This document shows positions 1 to 5,648 of a DNA stretch of 9,597 nucleotides, in pieces (position 1 is the stretch's first letter; each line of letters begins with the position of its first letter). The notes beneath the pieces were generated by a model. The model saw only the letters and a program-made list of their open reading frames with translations. It was not told where the DNA came from and searched no databases. Origin of the DNA: Synergistaceae bacterium. Its GTDB lineage: Bacteria > Synergistota > Synergistia > Synergistales > Aminobacteriaceae. A program made the translations under genes and the position numbers. Where the stretch lies: contig JAISWV010000445.1 in NCBI GenBank assembly GCA_031270755.1, positions 1-9,597 on the forward strand. The letters run 5' to 3'.

Positions 1-32
1 CTTTGGTCGATGAAGAAGCTGAGCGATTCTCA

Positions 33-42
33 CACCTCCTTA
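33..42 (-). promoter_or_regulatory. Shine-Dalgarno-like site at the left edge
   Basis: Read on the minus strand this is TAAGGAGGTG, as strong as the ribosome binding site of the neighbouring DUF1659 gene, and it lies downstream of that gene in the same direction. It may begin another small gene of the same operon that continues left of the window. However, no ATG, GTG or TTG follows at the usual 5-10 base distance, so no gene is called. Chance occurrence is possible. Confidence 0.25.
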
Positions 43-134
43 GCCGCTGACTCTTTGCCCCCTGAGGCCCTTCGGGATTGAAACTCCCTTGGGGTGGATC
101 CGTGTTGCCTTGCTTCACCACCTGCCTTCCTGCC

Positions 135-356
135 CTAGTTCTCCAAAATGGAGACCTCGGTGCGCTCCACGTGAGCCAACGGGTAGTCCAAAACGGGGAT
201 CAGCGCCCCCACGACGTCCATGACCTTGTCTTTGTCCGCGTCCTGAGCGATCTTGCCCAAAGAGCAGCTTTTGACTATCATGTTCCCGGTGACCGAATTC
301 ACGCCCGCATCCAACTTTACCGCCACGGTGCTCTTGTACGGCCTCTCGGTAGCCAT
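135..356 (-). CDS. DUF1659 family small protein
   Basis: The 73-residue product matches my recollection of the DUF1659 family, small proteins of about 70 residues found in Firmicutes and Synergistota. Family-like features are a basic/polar start, a central stretch around VTGNMIVKSCSLGKI (about residues 22-36), and a C-terminal half with VVGALIPVLDYPLAHVERTE (about 48-67). No signal peptide, membrane segment or catalytic motif is visible, and the function of the family is unknown. The ATG start is fixed by an excellent AAGGAGGTGA ribosome binding site at 361-370, four bases upstream. In other genomes this family often sits beside tiny DUF2922 or YvrJ proteins; no such partner can be confirmed at the truncated left edge. 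Expression is probably driven by the consensus-like promoter at 387-414. Confidence 0.8.
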   Translation of the reverse strand: MATERPYKSTVAVKLDAGVNSVTGNMIVKSCSLGKIAQDADKDKVMDVVGALIPVLDYPLAHVERTEVSILEN

Positions 357-360
357 GCTG

Positions 361-370
361 TCACCTCCTT
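361..370 (-). promoter_or_regulatory. Ribosome binding site of the DUF1659 gene
   Basis: On the minus strand this reads AAGGAGGTGA, almost the full complement of the 16S rRNA tail, with four bases before the ATG at 356. It decides the start codon and suggests strong translation. Confidence 0.85.
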
Positions 371-374
371 TCGT

Positions 375-405
375 TAAGATGATATGAGTATATACGATAA
401 TCTTA
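375..405. repeat. Inverted repeat overlapping the DUF1659 promoter (possible operator)
   Basis: The arms TAAGAT (375-380) and ATCTTA (400-405) are perfect inverted repeats separated by 19 bases. Further partial symmetry runs inward through the ATAT-rich centre. The repeat covers the -10 box and most of the spacer of the promoter, which is where a repressor dimer would block RNA polymerase. Arms this AT-rich can occur by chance, so the operator role is an inference. Confidence 0.35.
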
Positions 406-414
406 TATTGTCAA
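387..414 (-). promoter_or_regulatory. Sigma70-type promoter of the DUF1659 gene
   Basis: On the minus strand there is a perfect -35 box TTGACA (409-414) and a near-perfect -10 box TATACT (387-392), separated by 16 bases. Transcription would start near 380, giving a short leader that contains the strong ribosome binding site. The surrounding DNA is much more AT-rich than the genes on either side, as expected of a strong promoter. The -10 box and spacer lie inside an inverted repeat (375-405). Confidence 0.8.
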
Positions 415-630
415 GTACTTTTTTGCATCCCCCGAAAATTCGTCAATATTCGCTTCGAAGCCCCGCCGTTTGCCGTCTGGGCCCTCTCGCGGCCTGAGCT
501 TTCCCAAAGAAGGTTCTATCACGCGGATCGCTTGTTTTTCCGTCAACCCCCTCCTGAATTTGAGCCGCAGGGGCTCCTCAGGGGGCCTTTCTTTTTTATG
601 CGAACTTTTCGAGAGCCGGGAGCCGTGCGC

Positions 631-636
631 TATAAT
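631..636 (+). promoter_or_regulatory. Possible -10 element for the pRiA4b ORF-3-like gene
   Basis: A perfect TATAAT lies about 55 bases upstream of the ATG at 691. There is no good -35 box at 16-18 bases upstream (the sequence there is close to TTCGAG), so this would be a weak or activator-dependent promoter. Confidence 0.35.
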
Positions 637-690
637 AACCTCGAAGCCAAGCGGCACGGGCTGCCATTGTGTGAACGAGGGGTGGAAAAT

Positions 691-1119
691 ATGGCAAGGT
701 CATTGATTTTGAGCGTTTCGCTGATGCCCAAATGTTACCGGCATATTCGGATAAGTGAGAGTGCGACACTATACACACTGCATGAAACAATATTGAGCTC
801 GTTGGATTTTGACGACGATCATTTGCACGCGTTCTTCATGAACAATCGCGCGTGGGACAGCAGTGCGCGATTTGGAAGTTCCCGTGTCGATTTGGACGAT
901 GCGCGCGGTTTTTCGGACGAGGCAAGATTGTCGAGGTTTCATCTCCAGAAAGGCGACAAATTTCTGTACATTTTCGATTTCGGTGATGATTGGCGATTCC
1001 AAATCAAGGTACTCCGCGTTATTGACGAGCCAACCAAATACCCCGATATACTGAAAAGCGTAGGGCAGGTAAGCCAATATGGCAATGAAGAAGAGGAGGA
1101 GGAGGACGACGATTTTTAG
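691..1119 (+). CDS. Plasmid pRiA4b ORF-3 / IS1096 TnpR-like family protein
   Basis: The 142-residue product has the hallmarks of the pRiA4b ORF-3-like fold (PF07929): a beta strand near the start leading into an LxxLHETI-type helix (about residues 27-35), the DDDHLHAFFM block (41-50), and the signature FDFGDDWRFQIKV (95-107). It ends in a run of Glu and Asp (133-141); an acidic tail after a GxxxQY segment is, from memory, seen in one subfamily, so the protein is probably complete. Members occur on plasmids and next to transposases, and no biochemical role is established. I chose the ATG at 691 because GAGGGG (677-682) lies eight bases upstream and family similarity begins there; the frame stays open upstream to 532 but that part looks non-coding. 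Codon use is clearly more AT-rich than in the importer operon, which suggests horizontal acquisition. No transposase is visible nearby. Confidence 0.75.
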   Translation: MARSLILSVSLMPKCYRHIRISESATLYTLHETILSSLDFDDDHLHAFFMNNRAWDSSARFGSSRVDLDDARGFSDEARLSRFHLQKGDKFLYIFDFGDDWRFQIKVLRVIDEPTKYPDILKSVGQVSQYGNEEEEEEDDDF

Positions 1120-1124
1120 GGCTT

Positions 1125-1144
1125 TTTTTCAGCATTTTTCAGCA
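1125..1144. repeat. Tandem 10-base repeat after the pRiA4b-like gene
   Basis: TTTTTCAGCA occurs twice head to tail, beginning five bases after the stop codon. The second copy can also pair with the following TGAAAA to form a weak AT-rich hairpin (1136-1150). It is too weak to call a terminator with confidence. Confidence 0.4.
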
Positions 1145-1247
1145 TGAAAATTTTGATGCAGATGTTCGACATCGCCGGGAATTTCCTGCTTCTGATTTCC
1201 CGTAAATTTTGCGATTCTTCTCGCCGTGGATGTCGATTCTTCCCTCG

Positions 1248-1256
1248 TGATATAAT
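1248..1256 (+). promoter_or_regulatory. Extended -10 promoter candidate upstream of the ferredoxin gene
   Basis: TGATATAAT is a perfect extended -10 element (TGnTATAAT), which can work without a good -35 box. It would give a leader of about 90 bases before the ferredoxin ATG at 1351. A second TATAAT at 1322-1327 is an alternative. Confidence 0.4.
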
Positions 1257-1321
1257 GAACATCGCTGTCTTTGGGGGTTTATTGACAGAAGAATTTTCAT
1301 GGCTTCGCGGCAGGAAGATTC

Positions 1322-1327
1322 TATAAT
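1322..1327 (+). promoter_or_regulatory. Alternative -10 element close to the ferredoxin gene
   Basis: A perfect TATAAT lies 23 bases before the ATG, which would give a leader of about 17 bases that still contains the ribosome binding site at 1337-1342. A perfect TTGACA lies at 1282-1287, but the gap between them is 34 bases, so the two cannot be one standard promoter. Confidence 0.4.
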
Positions 1328-1350
1328 ACAGTGAACAGGAGGGGGATTTC

Positions 1351-1524
1351 ATGGCAAAAGCGGTAGTGAATGCCGATGCTTGTGTGAGCTGCGAGGCATG
1401 TGTGGGAACGTGCCCCGTGGAGGCCATCGCGGTCGACAACGGCAAAGCGAAAATCAATGCCGATACCTGCATCGAGTGCGGGAGCTGCGTTTCGGCCTGT
1501 CCAGTCGGCGCAATTTCTCAATAA
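1351..1524 (+). CDS. Clostridial-type 2[4Fe-4S] ferredoxin
   Basis: The 57-residue product is a complete bacterial-type ferredoxin, a small soluble cytoplasmic electron carrier. Two CxxCxxCxxxCP motifs are intact: Cys11, 14, 17 and 21 with Pro22, and Cys40, 43, 46 and 50 with Pro51. In this family each cluster is bound by three cysteines of one motif and the last cysteine of the other. The two halves show the usual internal duplication (NADACVSCEACVGTCPVEAI versus NADTCIECGSCVSACPVGAI). AGGAGG (1337-1342) lies eight bases before the ATG. The gene stands alone between its own promoter candidates and a strong terminator, so it is probably transcribed alone and at high level. In anaerobes such proteins serve ketoacid:ferredoxin oxidoreductases, hydrogenases and Rnf complexes, but the partner here cannot be told from the sequence. 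Confidence 0.95.
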   Translation: MAKAVVNADACVSCEACVGTCPVEAIAVDNGKAKINADTCIECGSCVSACPVGAISQ

Positions 1525-1552
1525 CCAACCGTCAGTCGTTAAAAACGACCCT

Positions 1553-1600
1553 AAAAAACAGGAAGGGCTGAAGAGAGCTTTTCCTGTTTTTTATTTTTTT
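1553..1600 (+). terminator. Rho-independent terminator of the ferredoxin gene
   Basis: The arms at 1553-1569 and 1576-1592 form an uninterrupted 17-base-pair stem (including two G-T pairs) closed by the loop GAAGAG, and a T-rich tract runs to 1600. A-tracts flank the left side, so it could also work in reverse. A smaller hairpin, GTCGTT AAA AACGAC (1535-1549), lies just before it. Confidence 0.93.
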
Positions 1601-1644
1601 ATTTAATTTTATGCACCCGCAAAGACGCCAAAGACGTGATTCTA

Positions 1645-1674
1645 ATGTTATTATACCTGGAAGCTATTTAACAT
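1645..1674. repeat. Inverted repeat in the importer operon leader
   Basis: ATGTTA (1645-1650) and TAACAT (1669-1674) are perfect inverted arms separated by 18 bases, in the AT-rich region 30-60 bases before the first permease gene. Candidate -10-like hexamers (TTATAC at 1651-1656, CATAAT at 1672-1677) overlap it, but no convincing -35 box was found. It may mark the operon's promoter/operator; support is weak. Confidence 0.2.
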
Positions 1675-1706
1675 AATGACGTGTTTTCTTGCGAGGTGCG
1701 TTTTCG

Positions 1707-2672
1707 ATGTTTGTCTATGCTCTGCGACGATTGCTGCAGATGATAGCCGTTCTTTTGGCGGTCTCCTTGATTGTTTTTCTCGTGATGAGCTTCACGGGAG
1801 ACCCCGTTTTGATGATGCTTCCCCCCGACGCGACGGACGCCCAAATTGCGGAGATGCGCCGCGAATTGGGATTGGACCGCCCCCTTTGGGTTCAGTACGG
1901 ATTTTTTGTCGCCGACGTTCTGAGGGGCAACTTCGGAAAGTCCTACATCTTCAAACAGCCGGTTCTCAAATTGATCGTCGCCCGCATCCCCGCGACGCTG
2001 GAAATGGTCTTTCTGGCGCTTCTCATAGCGGTCGCCGTCGCCATCCCCTCGGGGGTCTACGCCGGAGCGAAACCCGACGGCGCCCTCAGCCGGGCGATCA
2101 TGACCGGCTCGCTTTTCGGCATCTCGCTGCCCTCTTTCTGGGTCGGCATTCTCCTCATCTTCACCTTCGCCGTGCAGTGGGGCCTTTTGCCCTCCTCGGG
2201 CCGCGGGGAAACGGGGCTTCTGTTGGGCATCCGCTGGGCCTTCATGACGCAGGACGGACGGCGTCACTTGATTTTACCCGCCGTCACCCTGGCTTTGGGG
2301 ACCACGGCTATGTTGCTGCGCCTTGTGCGCGCCCAAATGCGCGAAGTCATGCGGCAGGATTTTATAAAATTCGCACGGGCCAAAGGTGTGCCCTATGGAA
2401 GCCTTTTGTTTTCCCACGCCGTCAGAAACGCGCTGATTCCCGTCGTCACCGTTTTCGGCCTGGAAACAGGCAACTTGATCGCTTTCGCGACGGTGACGGA
2501 AACGATCTTTTCCTGGCCCGGCATGGGGAAGCTCCTGGTGGACTCCATCAACACCTCGGACCGCCCCGTCATCGTGGCCTACCTGATGATCGTCGCGGCG
2601 ATGTTCGTGGGAATCAACTTCACGGTGGACATGATCTACACATCGATCGACCCGCGGATCGACCTGAGATGA
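1707..2672 (+). CDS. Peptide ABC importer permease (DppB/OppB type)
   Basis: This 321-residue inner-membrane protein is one half of the transmembrane channel of a peptide/nickel-type ABC importer. It shows the family layout: a first membrane helix at about residues 9-29, a long periplasmic loop with the RRELGLDRPLWVQYG block (about 51-65) and GNFGKSY (74-80), then five further hydrophobic segments. The EAA loop that docks on the ATPases is DFIKFARAKGVP (218-229), and the family's TETIFSWPGMGKLL stretch follows (264-277). I chose the ATG at 1707, with GAGGTG (1693-1698) eight bases upstream, over an in-frame TTG at 1689 that lacks a site. It is the first gene of a five-gene operon; its stop overlaps the next start (ATGA), so translation is probably coupled. 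It could serve dipeptides, oligopeptides or other conjugates; sequence alone does not fix the substrate. Confidence 0.93.
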   Translation: MFVYALRRLLQMIAVLLAVSLIVFLVMSFTGDPVLMMLPPDATDAQIAEMRRELGLDRPLWVQYGFFVADVLRGNFGKSYIFKQPVLKLIVARIPATLEMVFLALLIAVAVAIPSGVYAGAKPDGALSRAIMTGSLFGISLPSFWVGILLIFTFAVQWGLLPSSGRGETGLLLGIRWAFMTQDGRRHLILPAVTLALGTTAMLLRLVRAQMREVMRQDFIKFARAKGVPYGSLLFSHAVRNALIPVVTVFGLETGNLIAFATVTETIFSWPGMGKLLVDSINTSDRPVIVAYLMIVAAMFVGINFTVDMIYTSIDPRIDLR

Positions 2673-3550
2673 CCGTCATGAAGCGCTTTGGGGAGACCGA
2701 GATTTTTTATCGTTTCGTGCGAAATCGGGGCGCCGTGATCGGGTTTTGCATCGTGACCGCCTTTCTGGTTCTGGCCCTCGTTGGGCCGTACCTGACTCCA
2801 CAGAACCCTTACGACCTTCGAAGCCTGGACCTGGCGGACGCCTACAAGCCTCCCGCGTGGCTCGAAGGCGGAGATCTGCGCTTTCCGCTGGGTACCGACG
2901 CTCAAGGCCGCGACATGCTGAGCGGAGTCGTCTACGGCAGCCGCATTTCGCTGGCCATGGGCGTAGGCGCGATGCTCTGCTCCTGCTTCATCGGAACGCT
3001 GGTGGGGCTGGTGGCCGGGTATTGGGGAGGAAAGCCGGACGCCATCCTGATGCGCATCGTGGACGTACAGCTTTCCTTCCCCGCGATGATGGTGGCGCTT
3101 TTCATCATGTCCGCCTTCGGCCGGGGCTTCTGGAAGCTTCTGGCGGCCCTGACGCTGGTGGGCTGGGTCATCTACGCCAGAACCGTTCGGGGCGCGGTGC
3201 TGGCCGAACGGGACAGGGAGTACGTGGACGCCGCGCGGGTCATCGGGCTGCCTCCGTTTCGGATCGTTCTGCGCCACGTGCTGCCCAACGTGGCCACGTC
3301 CCTGATCGTCATCGCCACCATGCAGGTGGGCACCGTGATACTGACGGAGGCGACCTTGAGCTATCTGGGCGTGGGAGTGCCCGTCACCCAGCCCTCTCTG
3401 GGGCTGCTGGTCAAAAACGGATACGACGTGCTGTTCAGCGGGCAATGGTGGGTCTCGGTGCTGCCCGGCCTCTTCATCATGCTGCTGGTCTTCGGCATCA
3501 ACCTCCTGGGAGATTTCCTGCGGGACGAACTCAACCCGAGGCTGAAATAA
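2669..3550 (+). CDS. Peptide ABC importer permease (DppC/OppC type)
   Basis: The 293-residue second permease pairs with the upstream gene product to form the membrane channel. Visible features are a cytoplasmic N terminus, a first helix at about residues 21-42, the conserved periplasmic FPLGTDAQGRDMLSG motif (72-86), and the EAA loop EYVDAARVIGLP (184-195), followed by LRHVLPN and the ATLSYLGVG stretch (228-236). The C terminus GDFLRDELNPRLK is typical of the family. The start ATG overlaps the previous stop in ATGA and has no strong ribosome binding site, which points to translational coupling. A second ATG nine bases further on (2678) is an alternative start. The next gene begins directly after the TAA. 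Confidence 0.93.
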   Translation: MTVMKRFGETEIFYRFVRNRGAVIGFCIVTAFLVLALVGPYLTPQNPYDLRSLDLADAYKPPAWLEGGDLRFPLGTDAQGRDMLSGVVYGSRISLAMGVGAMLCSCFIGTLVGLVAGYWGGKPDAILMRIVDVQLSFPAMMVALFIMSAFGRGFWKLLAALTLVGWVIYARTVRGAVLAERDREYVDAARVIGLPPFRIVLRHVLPNVATSLIVIATMQVGTVILTEATLSYLGVGVPVTQPSLGLLVKNGYDVLFSGQWWVSVLPGLFIMLLVFGINLLGDFLRDELNPRLK

Positions 3551-4624
3551 ATGAAAGACGCGCAAATACAGGATATGCCAATGCAAAACGTGCTTTTGGA
3601 GATAAAAGGACTGAAAACGTCCTTCAGGATTTTCGCCGGAAAATCTGGATTTCAAACGTTCAACGCGGTGGACGGCGTGGATTTCACCCTGCACGAACAG
3701 GAAATCGTCGGGCTCGTGGGCGAGTCCGGAGGAGGCAAGTCGGTGACGGGCTTTTCCGTCCTGCGCCTGATCGACCCTCCGGGGTACATTGCCGAGGGCG
3801 AAATTTTGTACCGGGGCGAGGACCTTCTGAAAAAAACGGAGGCGGAGATGCGCCGCATCAGGGGCCGGGAGATCGCCATGATCTTTCAGGACCCCATGAC
3901 GGCCCTGAACCCCCTGCACACGGTGGGGCGGCAGATCGAGGAAACGCTGCGTCTGCACACGCCCCTCGGCGCCCGCCAACGCCGGGACAAGGCCCTCTCT
4001 CTGCTTCAGGAGGTGGGGATTCCCAACGCCGGGGAACGCCTTTCGGCCTGGCCCCACCAGTTTTCCGGCGGTATGCTGCAGCGGGTCGTCATCGCCATAT
4101 CTCTCGCCGCCCGGCCCCGCCTGATCATCGCCGACGAACCCACCACGGCCCTGGACGTCACCGTCCAAGCTCAAATTCTCCACTTGATCGCGGACAGGGT
4201 GACGACCCACGGCGCCGCTCTGATTTTGATCACCCACGACCTGGCCGTGGTGGCGGGGGTGACCCAGAGGGTCGCCGTCATGTACTGCGGAAAGATCGTG
4301 GAAGAAGGCCCCACGGACGCCGTCATCCACTCCCCATTGCACCCCTACACCCGGGGATTGCTGAACTCCATCCCCCACATGACGGGACGCAGGGAACGTT
4401 TGCCCCAGATCCCCGGCATAGTCCCCAGCCTGGCCAATCTGCCCGAAGGGTGCTCTTTCGCTCCCCGCTGCCCTGACGCCGAAGACCGCTGCCGCAGGCA
4501 TAGCCCCGCTTTACGAAGCCTAGCTTTACGAAGCCGCGCTTTATGCGGCGCAGACGGACGCAAAGTCGCCTGCTGGCGCGCTGGGGCCGAAAAAGAAGGG
4601 GAGGGGGAAAGGGAAAAAACATGA
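3551..4624 (+). CDS. Peptide ABC importer ATPase (DppD/OppD type)
   Basis: The 357-residue cytoplasmic ATPase powers import together with the next gene product. All nucleotide-binding motifs are present: Walker A GESGGGKS (57-64, Lys63), Q-loop Gln113 in [11 protein letters not shown], signature FSGGM (171-175), Walker B LIIADEP (191-197) and H-loop His229. The C-terminal oligopeptide/dipeptide extension has [11 protein letters not shown] (261-271) and the cysteines Cys301, Cys307, Cys314 and Cys341; a [4Fe-4S] cluster has been reported in this region of some DppD-type ATPases. Oddly, the stretch between Cys314 and Cys332 contains a perfect 15-base duplication (4508-4537), and the protein ends in a charged Glu/Lys/Arg tail. 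The ATG follows the preceding TAA with no gap; GAGG at 3538-3541 provides a site. It overlaps the next gene by four bases (ATGA). Confidence 0.95.
   Translation: MKDAQIQDMPMQNVLLEIKGLKTSFRIFAGKSGFQTFNAVDGVDFTLHEQEIVGLVGESGGGKSVTGFSVLRLIDPPGYIAEGEILYRGEDLLKKTEAEMRRIRGREIAMIFQDPMTALNPLHTVGRQIEETLRLHTPLGARQRRDKALSLLQEVGIPNAGERLSAWPHQFSGGMLQRVVIAISLAARPRLIIADEPTTALDVTVQAQILHLIADRVTTHGAALILITHDLAVVAGVTQRVAVMYCGKIVEEGPTDAVIHSPLHPYTRGLLNSIPHMTGRRERLPQIPGIVPSLANLPEGCSFAPRCPDAEDRCRRHSPALRSLALRSRALCGADGRKVACWRAGAEKEGEGEREKT
4508..4551 (+). repeat. In-frame 15-base tandem repeat within the OppD-type gene
   Basis: GCTTTACGAAGCC plus two bases occurs at 4508-4522 and again at 4523-4537; a degenerate third copy beginning GCTTTA follows at 4538-4551. 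The unit encodes [10 protein letters not shown], then ALCGA, so it keeps the frame. The repeated segment lies between the third cluster-type cysteine and the C-terminal cysteine. Replication slippage is the likely origin. Confidence 0.85.
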
Positions 4625-5622
4625 CGCCTGATGAAGGGAAAAATGTTTTGGGAAAGAATATTCTCGAGGTCGAGGGCCTGGTGCAGTATTTCGACCAGAC
4701 GAAGCCCTTTTTGGAGCGTCTTTTGACGCGCGCGCCCAAGCGCCGCGTCCATGCCGTGAACCGCATTGCCTTCAACATCCGGGAAGGAGAGGTCTTCAGC
4801 CTCGTAGGGGAGTCCGGCTGCGGCAAATCCACCACGGCGCGGGCTATCGTTCGTCTGCTGAAGCCCCAGGAAGGACGCATCGTCTTCGAGGGGCAGGACA
4901 TCGCCCGCCTGGACCAGAGGCAATTGCTGCCCATCCGCCCCCGGATGCAGATGATTTTCCAGAACCCCTACGCTTCCTTGGACCCCAGGCAGAAGGTGGG
5001 AGAGATGATCATGGAGCCCCTTTTGTTTCACAAGCTCGCCGCCGACCGCAAAGAGGCCCGCCGGCGTATGCTGGACCTCATGGAGACCATAGGGCTGCAT
5101 CCCGAACAGGCCGACCGCTATCCCCACCAGTTTTCGGGCGGACAGCGTCAGCGCCTGGGGATAGCGCGGGCCCTGGCCACCTATCCCCGCCTGGTCGTCG
5201 CGGACGAGCCCGTGTCGGCCCTGGACGTTTCCGTTCAGGCGCAGATCCTGAACCTGATGATGGACCTGCGCCAGCGGCTCGGCTTGACCTGCCTCTTCAT
5301 CGCCCATGACCTGTCCGTGGTGCGGCACATCTCGGACCGGGTGGCGATCATGTACCTGGGGTTCATCGTGGAGCAAGGCTGCCGGGACGACATTTTCGAC
5401 AGCCCTTTGCACCCCTACACCGAAGCGCTGCTGGCCTCGGCCCCCTCTTTGGAAAAACGGTCGATCCACGTTCCGTTGTCCGGGGACGTGCCGAGCCCCT
5501 TGGACCTTCCCGCGGGGTGCGCGTTCGCCTCCCGCTGTCCCCGAAAGATAACGCGCTGCGCGGAAGAGCGGCCGCAACTGAGAGAGTTCGGCGGGCGGCA
5601 AGTCGCCTGTCATCTCGTATAA
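4621..5622 (+). CDS. Peptide ABC importer ATPase (DppF/OppF type)
   Basis: The 333-residue second ATPase of the importer forms a heterodimer with the upstream ATPase in this family. Its motifs are intact: Walker A GESGCGKS (63-70, Lys69), Q-loop Gln114 in IFQNPYASLDPR, signature FSGGQRQR (171-178), Walker B LVVADEP (191-197) and H-loop His229. The N terminus carries the OppF-type QYFDQTKPFLERLL stretch (22-35), and the C-terminal extension has HPYTEALL with Cys300, Cys306, Cys313 and Cys330 in the same spacing pattern as its partner. I chose the ATG at 4621, which overlaps the previous stop in ATGA and follows a purine-rich GGGGAGGGGGAAAGGG-like site. An in-frame upstream start at 4543 would add an unnatural Arg/Gly-rich leader. 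The next gene starts 26 bases downstream. Confidence 0.95.
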   Translation: MTPDEGKNVLGKNILEVEGLVQYFDQTKPFLERLLTRAPKRRVHAVNRIAFNIREGEVFSLVGESGCGKSTTARAIVRLLKPQEGRIVFEGQDIARLDQRQLLPIRPRMQMIFQNPYASLDPRQKVGEMIMEPLLFHKLAADRKEARRRMLDLMETIGLHPEQADRYPHQFSGGQRQRLGIARALATYPRLVVADEPVSALDVSVQAQILNLMMDLRQRLGLTCLFIAHDLSVVRHISDRVAIMYLGFIVEQGCRDDIFDSPLHPYTEALLASAPSLEKRSIHVPLSGDVPSPLDLPAGCAFASRCPRKITRCAEERPQLREFGGRQVACHLV

Positions 5623-5633
5623 AAAATCGTTTT

Positions 5634-5640
5634 GAGGAGG
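5634..5640 (+). promoter_or_regulatory. Ribosome binding site that fixes a TTG start
   Basis: GAGGAGG lies eight bases before the TTG at 5649. No ATG or GTG is placed as well, so this site decides the start of the binding-protein gene. Confidence 0.8.
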
Positions 5641-5648
5641 AGTGGCAG

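Noticed and set aside
532..690. Upstream extension of the pRiA4b ORF-3-like gene to 532
   Set aside because: The extra 53 residues are unlike the family, a TATAAT lies inside this stretch, and a good ribosome binding site precedes the ATG at 691.
1116..1472. Minus-strand frame opposite the ferredoxin gene
   Set aside because: Shadow of a complete ferredoxin with all eight cluster cysteines; it also runs through the ferredoxin promoter region and has no family motif.
1618..1638. Short repeat of AAAGACG units before the importer operon
   Set aside because: Only two copies about two bases apart; too short to call a repeat array or a regulatory element.
1689..1706. TTG at 1689 as start of the first permease
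   Set aside because: No ribosome binding site lies before it; GAGGTG at 1693-1698 fits the ATG at 1707, where family similarity starts.
2746..4476. Long plus-strand frame of about 576 codons overlapping the importer genes
   Set aside because: Arg/Gly/Pro-rich shadow of the conserved permease and ATPase genes; no motif and no ribosome binding site.
2636..4501. Very long minus-strand open frame (about 620 codons) opposite the permease and ATPase genes
   Set aside because: It is antisense to clearly conserved importer genes, has low-complexity His/Gln/Gly/Asp-rich content and no family motif. High third-position GC in the real genes removes stops from the other frames.
5618..5623. TATAAA before the binding-protein gene as an internal promoter
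   Set aside because: No -35-like sequence at 16-18 bases upstream; the gap to the previous gene is only 26 bases, so operon transcription explains expression.
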